Assembly: GCA_964562175.1 (NCBI GenBank)
Contig: CAZLRV010000001.1
Coordinates: 62,001-126,000 of the forward strand
DNA length: 64,000 bases
Source: CAZCJU01 sp964562175
Lineage (GTDB): Bacteria > Bacillota > Clostridia > Oscillospirales > CAG-272
Reading direction: 5' to 3'
Shown here piece after piece: positions 24,314 through 32,600 of the stretch; the stretch's first letter is position 1; each line of letters opens with the position of its first letter. The notes beneath the pieces were generated by a model. The model was not told the origin of the DNA and made no database searches. It saw only the letters and a list, made by a program, of their open reading frames with translations. Made by a program: the position numbers and the translations under genes.

Positions 24314-24522
24314 TAAAAAAACAAAACCCCACCGAGCCGTGTGAACGAGCATTGAGAAACCCTGCGATGGCAGGTCGGTGTCCTCTCCGTTACTTTGTGC
24401 TACCAACGTCCCCGAAGCACCATATAGATGAAACGGGGGAGGTCTGCATTCCCATAAACGGAAGCCCGGACTCCTTGGTTCTCTTGTGGGTTTTAACACC
24501 CGAACATCACTAACTAAGCAGG
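24314..24522 (-). ncRNA. Structured non-coding RNA with terminator (6S RNA or raiA-type candidate)
   Basis: This interval between DUF1292 and the Tim44-like gene shows RNA signs rather than coding signs. There are nested hairpins GTTC-GGGT/ACCC-GAAC, GGAGTC/GACCTCC enclosing TTCC/GGAA, CCTGC/GCAGG, and GTGCT/AGCAC around TTCGGGGACGTTGG. A final ACCGA/TCGGT-closed region is followed by a T-rich tail at 24327-24314. The length (about 209 nt) and segments such as GTTCGG and GGTGCTTC resemble 6S RNA. The many short hairpins would also fit the raiA-motif RNA. An open 64-codon frame on this strand is not credible as protein. The identity is tentative; a structured RNA here is well supported. Confidence 0.65.
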
Positions 24523-24540
24523 AATTTTATTTTTTGCAAA

Positions 24541-24846
24541 TTACTCCTCGTCGTCTCCGTCGTAATCTATCTCGGAGAAAAGCTCATCCTCGAAAATGTC
24601 CGCAACCGCATCAAACTCGTCGTCGTCATCAACCGTAACGTACGTGTCTTCGCCGTCCTCGCCCGTCTCAAGCTTCAAAACGGTGTACTCTATCTCCTCA
24701 CCGTTCTTCTTGTCCTGTTGTTCGGGGATGACCGCAAAATACGTTGCCCCATTATATTCACACGAGCCGGCAAAACGGAATTCCACCTCGTTACCGTCCT
24801 CATCCGTCATCGTATATATCTCATCATCGAACAATTCCATACTCAC
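24541..24846 (-). CDS. DUF1292 family protein
   Basis: A 101-residue, strongly acidic protein of the DUF1292 (YrzB-like) family: ELFDDEIYTMTDEDGNEVEFRF followed by a FAVIP segment and ILKL-like strands. These small proteins are widespread in Firmicutes and have no established function; they often sit near ruvX and similar genes. The C-terminal tail is almost entirely Asp/Glu. The GTG at 24846 has AAAGG 10 nt upstream, and an ATG two codons later is possible. It has its own promoter at 24877-24905, and the ncRNA follows immediately. Confidence 0.85.
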   Translation of the reverse strand: MSMELFDDEIYTMTDEDGNEVEFRFAGSCEYNGATYFAVIPEQQDKKNGEEIEYTVLKLETGEDGEDTYVTVDDDDEFDAVADIFEDELFSEIDYDGDDEE

Positions 24847-24876
24847 AAAATCTTATCCTTTCTCTGTGCTGTCTAT

Positions 24877-24905
24877 ATTCTATATTATTTTATGCGATTT
24901 GTCAA
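24877..24905 (-). promoter_or_regulatory. Promoter of the DUF1292 gene
   Basis: Minus-strand TTGACA (24905-24900) and TAGAAT (24882-24877) with a 17-bp spacer. Confidence 0.82.
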
Positions 24906-24956
24906 GTATCATTCCGATAATTTTATGTAATTTGTAAGATATTTTTCCACCGAAAA

Positions 24957-25020
24957 TGTGGAAAACCCTGTGGAAAATGTGGATAACTCCTGCATCTGCA
25001 CGCTTTTGCCCTGTGGAAAA
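24957..25020. promoter_or_regulatory. Cluster of four DnaA-box-like 9-mers
   Basis: TGTGGAAAA occurs at 24957, 24969 and 25012, and TGTGGATAA, the reverse complement of the consensus DnaA box TTATCCACA, at 24978. All four fit TTWTNCACA on the minus strand and share one orientation. Boxes two and three abut exactly. An A+T-rich stretch lies next to them on the left. No dnaA or dnaN gene is nearby. Confidence 0.6.
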
Positions 25021-25055
25021 GTGTCACCTCACCTCACAAAAAAAGTTTTTTGAAA

Positions 25056-25493
25056 TTATAATGTCATCGTTATTATCTCATAGCCGATAAATATATTCAA
25101 AACGAGCATGACCCATATAAAAGCGGATTTACGACCGCTCTTCGGCTTTTGTGCCGTTATATTCAATATCACACTCACGATACACGCCAAGCCGAGCAAT
25201 ACAAACAATGCGGCTTTTATATTATCCGGTATGACCGACTCATATACCCGCCCCTTCCAACCTTTGAAGAACTCTCTTTCTTCTCTCGGCGAAAGCATAC
25301 TCAGGATAAACAACACCGGTGAAGTTACGCCGGAAATGCCGAATGCCCAACTCTGCCTGATATTCCTCTTGCCATTATCGCTTGGTTGCCCACCGGTCGA
25401 TACGGGAGATGTGTCGCCGTTCTGATTTGCACCGCAATGAATACAAAATGCGGCATCGTTCTGCAATTCTTTTCCGCAATTTCTGCAATACAT
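25056..25493 (-). CDS. Zinc-ribbon membrane protein behind a structured leader
   Basis: A 145-residue protein: N-terminal zinc ribbon MYCRNCGKEL...CIHCG (Cys3, Cys6, Cys17, Cys20), a flexible Ser/Gly/Asn linker, then three hydrophobic segments. Such zinc_ribbon_2-plus-membrane proteins are common in Clostridia and lack a defined function. AAGGAG just before the ATG at 25493 fixes the start; an in-frame codon at 25544 lies inside the upstream terminator. The gene is preceded by a promoter, a rod-like leader RNA and a terminator, so it is probably controlled by attenuation. Confidence 0.8.
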   Translation of the reverse strand: MYCRNCGKELQNDAAFCIHCGANQNGDTSPVSTGGQPSDNGKRNIRQSWAFGISGVTSPVLFILSMLSPREEREFFKGWKGRVYESVIPDNIKAALFVLLGLACIVSVILNITAQKPKSGRKSAFIWVMLVLNIFIGYEIITMTL

Positions 25494-25506
25494 ATTTTCT
25501 CCTTCC

Positions 25507-25717
25507 GTTTGCAAAAAAATGTGTGCAAAGAAGCTTGCACACATTGCAAATGCAAACTCCTATGCCGCTACGCAAACTTAAACGGAAGGCTCTATACCAT
25601 TTGATAGAATACAGTTTAAGGGAATCTGCTTTTTGCCAAATTCATAACTGCATAGCCAAAAAACGATATATTTACATTGCAACACACCGAGCCTTTTTAT
25701 TATTAAGTTTGCGTAGC
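25507..25717 (-). ncRNA. Candidate structured leader RNA or sRNA, not recognised
   Basis: The predicted transcript starts at 25717. That is the first base of a perfect 15-bp stem between GCTACGCAAACTTAA (25567-25581, plus strand) and its reverse complement at 25703-25717. Inside, AGGCTC/GAGCCT, CAGTT/AACTG and GAATTTG/CAGATTC form nested helices around a GCAAAAAG loop, giving a rod with A+U-rich internal loops. A terminator follows at 25512-25544, about 20 nt before the next start codon. Known riboswitch landmarks were not recognised. Confidence 0.6.
25512..25544 (-). terminator. Intrinsic terminator in the leader of the zinc-ribbon gene
   Basis: ATGTGTGCAA (25519-25528) pairs perfectly with TTGCACACAT (25535-25544) around a six-base loop. 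On the minus strand seven T residues follow. It lies between the leader rod and the ribosome binding site of the gene at 25493. Confidence 0.9.
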
Positions 25718-25723
25718 ATTGTT

Positions 25724-25752
25724 ATTATAACACATTCAACGAAACATTTTAA
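25724..25752 (-). promoter_or_regulatory. Extended -10 promoter of the leader RNA
   Basis: TGTTATAAT forms an extended -10 (TATAAT at 25729-25724) with a weak -35 (TTAAAA, 25752-25747) 17 bp upstream. The predicted +1 is 25717, the first base of the leader stem. Confidence 0.65.
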
Positions 25753-25773
25753 TAGTTTTACCTCGTTTTTTCC

Positions 25774-25802
25774 AAAAAAAAGAGATGCATAGCGCACCTC
25801 TT
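25774..25802 (-). terminator. Intrinsic terminator of the flippase operon
   Basis: AGAGGTGC/GCATCTCT (25801-25794 with 25788-25781) with one G-U pair is followed on the minus strand by seven or more T residues. It marks the 3' end of the operon that starts at 38845. Confidence 0.88.
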
Positions 25803-25826
25803 TATACAGCTGTAAATTGTAATATA

Positions 25827-27347
25827 TTACTTTCTCGATATATGAGATAAGACAAACACCTTGGCACTTTTCAGATCTACGCACAGCAATAAGTAAAGCA
25901 CCGTATACACCGCAACCACCACTGCTCCGGTACACAGCAAAGACAACATTCCCGACAGCCCGACGAGCTTTGAAAAGCCGACACCGAACAATAAAGTTGC
26001 CGAAAACACAACGACCCATCTGCCGTAAACGCTTACAAAATATTTGCGCAGGTCTATCTTTAAGTACTTCTTGTACAATATATTCATGCCCACCGTTCTT
26101 ACGGTATACGCAACAAAAACGGCAAGCGATGCGCCGATTATTCCGAAAAGTTTCAAGAATACTATCGCCAGCAATACGTTTGTCAGTGCCACAATAGTGT
26201 AAACGATGGCTTGCTCCTTGACTCTGTCCTTAACTATAAGCGTCGTTTTCGCTATTTGTTGCGGAACATCTATAAGTGACGGAAATATCAATATCAAAGC
26301 ATTCAAATAAACGCTTTCATAGCCATCACCGAGCCACAATCCGACAAACGTTTCTCCAACGCAAAAAAATCCCGCAAATATCAGACCTATCGAAAAAATA
26401 TGATACTTGCCGACCTTTATCATAAGCTTCGACAGCTCACGCTGTCCCTGCTCAAGATGCGTGAGCTTGGTTATCTTCGGCATAAACATACCGTTTACCG
26501 CATCGGCAAAGGTATATACATACCCCTCAAGCGTTGCGGCAAGATTAAACAATGTGACCTCCGCAGAACCGAGTATTGCGGCGATTATCGTAGGCATAAT
26601 GGTAAATATACATCTGTGGGCTATATCCTTTATCGCCACCCATACGGTAAACGAAAACAGCTGCTTAGTCGTCTGCCTGTCCCATGCTCGCAGGTCGGAG
26701 CGTTGCGGAGTGTTTCTTTTTATCAAAATAAGCTTTACGCCTATTGTCAAAAAGTTTACCAACGCATTTACGATAACGAGCGAGTACACGCCTTTATTTA
26801 ACAGCAGGCAGACCACTATCATTGCCACGCTTAAGACCCTGCTGAGCAAATTGCATATCTTCACTTCAAAAAAGCGTTCATTTGCCATAAGCAGGCTGTT
26901 AAACGTCGTAAACGGAAACGACAGCACACTGTACGTGCTTACTATTATAAACAACCGTTTGAATATTATTATTTCGTTCGGTGTAAGCTTTACGTATATA
27001 GCATCTATTAAAAAATAGAATACGGTCAAGGCAAGTGCGATAACGAGTGATATCGCACCGAACACCTTATATACTATACCCATAAAGCGATTTGCATCGT
27101 CGTATCGCCCCTCCGCATAAAACGCCGACAAAAACTTTGATACGGACGCACCGATACCGAAATCGAGCAAAAATATATTTATTACGGACAGTGCAAGTGT
27201 ATACAGTGCATATTGATCGTCGCCTATACTTCTTATCATCCACGGAGTATACAAAAGTCCGGATACCACATTGAATGCAATAGTCAGATAAGATATCAAT
27301 GCACCGGCGAAGAAGCTTCGTTTATTATCCGAGAGGTTATTGCTCAT
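25827..27347 (-). CDS. Polysaccharide flippase (Wzx/MOP superfamily)
   Basis: A 506-residue membrane protein with about 14 helices of the oligosaccharide-flippase family: GALISYLTIAFNVVSGLLYTPWMIRSIG at the start, and LDFGIGASVSKFLS as a typical Wzx segment. It would move undecaprenyl-linked repeat units to the outer face of the membrane. Its start overlaps the preceding polymerase-like gene by 11 bp. It is last in the operon and followed by a terminator. Substrate is unknown. Confidence 0.92.
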   Translation of the reverse strand: MSNNLSDNKRSFFAGALISYLTIAFNVVSGLLYTPWMIRSIGDDQYALYTLALSVINIFLLDFGIGASVSKFLSAFYAEGRYDDANRFMGIVYKVFGAISLVIALALTVFYFLIDAIYVKLTPNEIIIFKRLFIIVSTYSVLSFPFTTFNSLLMANERFFEVKICNLLSRVLSVAMIVVCLLLNKGVYSLVIVNALVNFLTIGVKLILIKRNTPQRSDLRAWDRQTTKQLFSFTVWVAIKDIAHRCIFTIMPTIIAAILGSAEVTLFNLAATLEGYVYTFADAVNGMFMPKITKLTHLEQGQRELSKLMIKVGKYHIFSIGLIFAGFFCVGETFVGLWLGDGYESVYLNALILIFPSLIDVPQQIAKTTLIVKDRVKEQAIVYTIVALTNVLLAIVFLKLFGIIGASLAVFVAYTVRTVGMNILYKKYLKIDLRKYFVSVYGRWVVVFSATLLFGVGFSKLVGLSGMLSLLCTGAVVVAVYTVLYLLLCVDLKSAKVFVLSHISRK

Positions 27348-28560
27348 CAGCTTTCACATCTCCACATTGGAGGAGCTTTTGCATATACCCCTCCATAGCC
27401 CCCAAAAACAGTAATGCTATCAGCAAGAAATACGGATTTGCTTCGATAATAGGCTCTATCATCATATTCAGAAAGACAGAAAGCACAAGACTCTGTGTGA
27501 CTGTATATTCGTCTTTTCTGCCGTGCGCCTTCATAAACCTTCCGAAACGTCTGAAAGAAAGCATCAGCTTTACCGTAAGTATTATCGAGATAATAAACGG
27601 AATTACTCCGACGACATTATATATATCAAGCCACATATTATGTAAGTAATTCCATTCCGTTTCATCGGTCAGTGCTCTGCCGCCCAAAGGATGCTCCGCA
27701 AATTTCATATCATCGAAAAATACCCTCCAAACATCAAACCGCGTAAGCTCACCGCCGGTAGTAAATCGCTGTACGAGCTTAAGTGAAAAGAACGCATCTC
27801 CGAAGCCGCCGATATTGAACGCTATCAACAATACGCAAATAACCAGAGCAAAAGCAATTGCGCCCAAGGCGAAAACCTTTTTTGCCGCAGACACATTTAT
27901 GCTCATAAGCAATGATATTATACGCCACAAAAAAACCACTATGAGAATAATGAGCAAGCCTCTGTTTGCCATAAACATTGTTGCCGCAAGCGATATAATA
28001 ATAATTACGGCAGAGAACAGCTTATACTTTTTCTTATATGATGTAAACAGTACTCCGAGTCCTATACCCACGCAAAACGTATACAGCATCTCAGTGCTTT
28101 TTACGTTTACCAGCTCACCGCGCCAAAAATCCACCGATTGACGGTAATAATCGTACAAAGAAAAATAATCCGATCTGAGATATGCCACGATATTGAGAAG
28201 CCCGTGCATAAACATTCCGATCGACGGCACAAGCAACAGCACCGCAAAGCTGTTTCTTTTTGCGGAATATCGAATATATACCTTTCCGAGCAGATATGCA
28301 CTCCACGGTCCTATCAAATACAATATAAATAAATTTATGCTAATCTCAAAATGCATACAATATAATAAGAAATAGCTGAGCGAGAACAAGAAAAGCCACG
28401 CCTCGGTCGAGCCTACTTTAAGTCGTGAGCCGTATATAAGATACATTACGGCGATTATCGCGGCAAATATATATCCCGCCAAATTGAACAAGGATATTGA
28501 AAAGCAAAATAAGGCTATTAAAAAAAGATTTTCAAAAATTCTGTTCGTTTTGCTATACAT
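27337..28560 (-). CDS. O-antigen-polymerase-like membrane protein (Wzy type)
   Basis: A 407-residue protein with about 11 membrane helices and one larger outside loop near residues 240-310. That loop contains the pattern PLGGRALTDETEWNYLHNMWLDIYNVVG, typical of the Wzy/WaaL fold. It probably joins repeat units into a polymer on the cell surface. Wzy proteins diverge strongly, so the call rests on topology, this loop and its position next to a flippase. AAAGGTACAAA precedes the ATG. Confidence 0.82.
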   Translation of the reverse strand: MYSKTNRIFENLFLIALFCFSISLFNLAGYIFAAIIAVMYLIYGSRLKVGSTEAWLFLFSLSYFLLYCMHFEISINLFILYLIGPWSAYLLGKVYIRYSAKRNSFAVLLLVPSIGMFMHGLLNIVAYLRSDYFSLYDYYRQSVDFWRGELVNVKSTEMLYTFCVGIGLGVLFTSYKKKYKLFSAVIIIISLAATMFMANRGLLIILIVVFLWRIISLLMSINVSAAKKVFALGAIAFALVICVLLIAFNIGGFGDAFFSLKLVQRFTTGGELTRFDVWRVFFDDMKFAEHPLGGRALTDETEWNYLHNMWLDIYNVVGVIPFIISIILTVKLMLSFRRFGRFMKAHGRKDEYTVTQSLVLSVFLNMMIEPIIEANPYFLLIALLFLGAMEGYMQKLLQCGDVKADEQ

Positions 28561-29497
28561 TTTGTACCTTTCCGTGATATGTCCTCATCACATACCTGCA
28601 AAATGAATACGGCATAAAGGTCAATATACGTGTTAATAAGTACCGTTTTGTCCGTTTGTTTTTTATGCTTGCAAGTATTTCTTTTGCTTTTTTTCTTTCG
28701 CCCGATGTCATATATTCTCTGCTGCAAGTTAAATAATATCTGTCGGTCAGTTCCGTCACCGAGGTCTTTATCTTTTCCGATATTGATCCATCCGACATTA
28801 TTTCCGATACACGTCCGGCAAATATCCAAGCTTGAATGTGGCTGCCGTTTGCCGTGGCAGTACTCAGCTCTTGCCGATAGATCGTCGTTTCCTCACTTGA
28901 AAGTGCAACCTTATTTCTCAGTGCCACCCGATACCACACGTCCGTATCCTCGCCTATTCTTACACCGGGAGCAAAACGGATATTATCATGTGCAAGCGAT
29001 GATGCCCGTACACACATTGAATTGGTATGTACGACACCGTATGATGTCTTGTTCAGCAATCCTATCATATCGTCGCTTTCAAACTCACTGTCGTAATTTT
29101 CAAGTGCTTTTGCGCTGTGCAGTACCCTGCCGTCGGGCATAATACATTTATGAGATGTAACATACATTCCCGAATCGGGATATCTTGATATGAGCCCCGC
29201 CAGCACCTCAAGATGATTCGGCAACCACAGATCGTCCGCATCCAAAAAGCAAATATACTCGCCCGTTGCGTTTTCAATACCCGTATTGCGTGCTACGGAC
29301 ACACCGCCGTTTTTTTGCCGGATCAAGCGAAACTCGGCACGGGACAGTGAAAGAAGGGCTTTATCTGCCTCATCAGTCGAGCCGTCATCGACAATTATTA
29401 TTTCATAATCTTTTTCACTCTGCGCATATACACTTTCAACGGCTGCGCATATCGTAGCCGCTTTGTTATATACGGGAATGATTACCGAAAATTTCAT
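28553..29497 (-). CDS. Family 2 glycosyltransferase
   Basis: A 314-residue GT-A enzyme starting KFSVIIPVYNKAATI, with the nucleotide-sugar site DDGSTDEAD and the metal-binding FLDADDLW. GGAGG stands six bases before the ATG at 29497; the longer frame upstream has no such site. The C-terminal third is helical and basic. It would add one sugar to the lipid-linked repeat unit, donor unknown. The 3' end overlaps the polymerase gene start by 8 bp. Confidence 0.92.
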   Translation of the reverse strand: MKFSVIIPVYNKAATICAAVESVYAQSEKDYEIIIVDDGSTDEADKALLSLSRAEFRLIRQKNGGVSVARNTGIENATGEYICFLDADDLWLPNHLEVLAGLISRYPDSGMYVTSHKCIMPDGRVLHSAKALENYDSEFESDDMIGLLNKTSYGVVHTNSMCVRASSLAHDNIRFAPGVRIGEDTDVWYRVALRNKVALSSEETTIYRQELSTATANGSHIQAWIFAGRVSEIMSDGSISEKIKTSVTELTDRYYLTCSREYMTSGERKKAKEILASIKNKRTKRYLLTRILTFMPYSFCRYVMRTYHGKVQNV

Positions 29498-29561
29498 ATC
29501 CGACCTCCATCTGAATTTTACGTTCGCACGCCCGTGCAATTTACCGCGAGCATTCCGTTTG

Positions 29562-29598
29562 GTGTGTGGGAGAGCGAACGAGCCGCTCTCCCACACAC
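29562..29598 (-). repeat. Perfect 14-bp hairpin downstream of the giant surface protein gene
   Basis: GTGTGTGGGAGAGC (29562-29575) and GCTCTCCCACACAC (29585-29598) pair perfectly around nine bases. No T-run follows on the minus strand. It sits 16 bp past the stop of the giant gene and upstream of the glycosyltransferase gene. It may stabilise the upstream mRNA or set the relative expression of the two. Confidence 0.75.
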
Positions 29599-29613
29599 GG
29601 TCAAACAAAATAT

Positions 29614-32600
29614 TTATGCGTACATTTTGCCGTTTTCGTCAAATTGATGATAACCGTAAATGATAAGGTCATTTGCCTCATCTGCGGAAACGTAAGCCTT
29701 TCCATTTCTTGCAAGCTTTCCGTTCCATGCCGCATAGTACAGACTGCCGTTGAATGAGAACACGCCGCCCTTAAACATTTCGCCGTTCACCATAAAGTAC
29801 AGCTCACCGTCTATCTCAACAAGCTCGTTATTATAGAACGCACCGTCAACGCCGGCATATCTCACGCCATCCTCGGTATATATCTTTCCGAATGCAACAC
29901 GTCCGTTCCATTCAATGAAATAAGACTTACCGTTGATGCTTCTGATAGAGGATACGCCCGTATTGTCGGGCTTGCCGTTTACCATATAGTATATAGCGCC
30001 CTCAATGTTTGCAAATTCTCTATCATAAAGCTTTCCGTTCTCATCGGCATAGTGCCAACCTGCCGTTGTCAGACCGTTTGTGTATGCATCGCCGATATAT
30101 TGCTTACCGGATGTAACCATACCGTTCCACTCAACAAAGTACAAGTTGCCGTTTATCTTACGAACCTTTGATACACCTGTACGGTCGGGTTGTCCCTTTA
30201 CCATATAGTATATGGAACCGTCAACCGTTGCAAACTCGTTGTCGTACATTCTGCCGTTGTTGTCGGTATAGTGCCAGCCGGAATTTGTCAAACCGTTCGT
30301 ATATTCCTCGCCTATGTACTGCGTACCGGAAAGAACGTGACCGTTCCACTCAACAAAGTACAAGCCGCCATTTATTTCGCGAACCTTTGATACGCCTGTA
30401 CGGTCGGGCTGCCCCTTTACCATGTAGTAAAGCTCTCCGTCAATATGTGTGAACTCGTTGTCGTACATTCTGCCGCTGTCATCGGTATAGTGCCAGCCTA
30501 TACCTGTCAAGCCGTTTACGTATCCGGAGGTAATATACTGCTTGCCGGTGGGGATATTTCCGTTCCACTCAACAAAGTACAAGCCGCCGTTTATCTCACG
30601 AACGCCGGATACGCCCGTGCGGTCGGGTTGACCGTTTATCATATAGAAGTTACCGTCTACGGTAGAAGCTATCTCGTTGTTGTAGAATCTGCCGTTTTCA
30701 TCGGTATAGTGCCAGCCTGCATTTGTCAAGCCGTTGGTCTCGCTCTCGGAAACATATATCTTGCCGGTGGGGATATTTCCGTTCCACTCAACAAAGTACA
30801 AGCCGCCGTTCATCTCTTTAACAAGTGAACCACCGGTCTTTGAGGGTTGACCCTTTACCAGATACATTACCTTTCCGTCTATGGTAACGAATTCGTTATC
30901 GTAGATGCGTCCGTTCTCGTCGGTGTAGATATAACCCGCATTTACCAATCCGCCGGTCATGTTCTCGCTTACGTATATCTTGCCGCTTTCAACAACGCCC
31001 ATACCGTTTACATAGTACATAGCGCCGTTCTTGCTTATAACACCGAGTCCCTTTGCGGGCTGTCCGTCAACTATGTAGTACAGTTTTCCGTCATAGGAGT
31101 AAAATTCCTCGTCTATCATACCGTCTTTGTCAATGAAGTACCAGCCTTTTTCGACAAGTCCGTTTGTACGCTCTTGTACGATGTAGATCCTACCTGTGGG
31201 AACCGTTCCGTTCCATTCAACATAGTATCTGCTTCCGTTGATATCCATTACTCCGCCGCCGGTAAGCTTACCGCCTACAACGTAGTATAGGTCTCCGTTC
31301 AGATCGTACACACCCGTATAATCGAGAACGCCGTCAACCACGCCTTCATCGTCTATTATATAAATGTATTTGTTGTCTCTGCCGTCGGTCGTTTGAATTA
31401 TCTGAGAGCCCTTTGCAAGAAGTCCGTTTTCACCGAACCAATATGTTTTTCCGTCTATTGTATGGAAATGCTCGGATACGTACTTGCCCGCAAATTTATA
31501 TCTCGTTTCATACTTTCCGTTATAGAAAAGATGTACCCACTGACCTTCGGTGTGAATACCGTTTTCATCAAACGAATAGTCAAAGCCGTCTATGCTGTAT
31601 CTGCCGTTCTTAAGTGCCTCGTATGTGGTGAGATCAAAATAATAATAGTCGTTTCCGTCAACTGCCCAGCCTGTGGTAAGCTTGCCGGCAATTGTGTAAT
31701 AGGTCTTGTCGCCTATTTCAACCAAGCCGCTCGTTGTGATGGCATCGCCGCAATCGCAAACAAGTCTGCCGTTTACGACACTGTAGGTGTGACCGCTTGC
31801 ATTTTGTGAAGCACCCCAATTTACTATGGAGTTACATACGCTGCAGCTCGTGCGTCCGGTATAACCTGCCGCCGTACACGTTGCCGCCTTATTCTCTGGA
31901 TCGCTCTCGGTGTGGATATGCAGCCAGCCGTATTTTCCGAGAAGCTCGCTATCGGCGAGTACGGTATTGGGGTGTGCATACCATTGAGTATTTACACGAA
32001 AATACTCGTTTGCAAAGGTATTTGCCGCACTTTGAGTGTATGTATCGACAAACTCGATCTCGCCCTTGATTATCTCAAGCTTAAGGTCGTGAGGCCATGC
32101 GAATACGTTATCGGTTTTACGTCCGGCACTGAAGCCCTCGGGAGTATTAAATCCTACACCGCCCAAAGCACTTTCCGTGCCCGCAAGCAGAGGCGAATAT
32201 ATATCATCCCATCCGATTATACGTATGGGAAGCTCGGCAAGCGTTGCCGCACCACTTTGGGTATTCTTGCCCGTGCGGGTCAGCGTTATCGTCGCCGTTT
32301 GCTCGTACTCATCTACGGACCAGGCTGCGGTAAAGCCGTCTGCCAATACCATATGGTCAAGCTCCCAGTGGTTTACGCTGTTCTTGTCGATAACTACCGT
32401 TACCGATTTTATGGTCTCTATCTTGGTTGCGTTAAGGTTCATCCAATACAGAGAGCCTGCCGGGAGCTTATCGAGCGTTGCATCTTTGGGAACAAGAGCC
32501 ACCGTCGATGCATCCGAGCCGCCCCGAACATTTATCCAACGTGTTTTTCTCGTTTCGTTGCCCTGCTTATCGGATATTACAAATGTTATTCTGTGAACGC

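Noticed and set aside
24305..24499. 64-codon open frame on the minus strand
   Set aside because: It lies within a structured RNA ending in an intrinsic terminator, has no ribosome binding site, and its Pro/Arg-rich product looks like a translated RNA gene.
24860..25020. Chromosomal replication origin
   Set aside because: DnaA-like boxes and A+T-rich sequence are present, but there is no dnaA, dnaN or rpmH, and genes on both sides run in the same direction.
25567..25717. Miniature inverted-repeat transposon (MITE)
   Set aside because: The 15-bp terminal repeats fit, but no target-site duplication is visible. The promoter start falls exactly on the repeat and a terminator follows, so an RNA element explains more. 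Not fully excluded.
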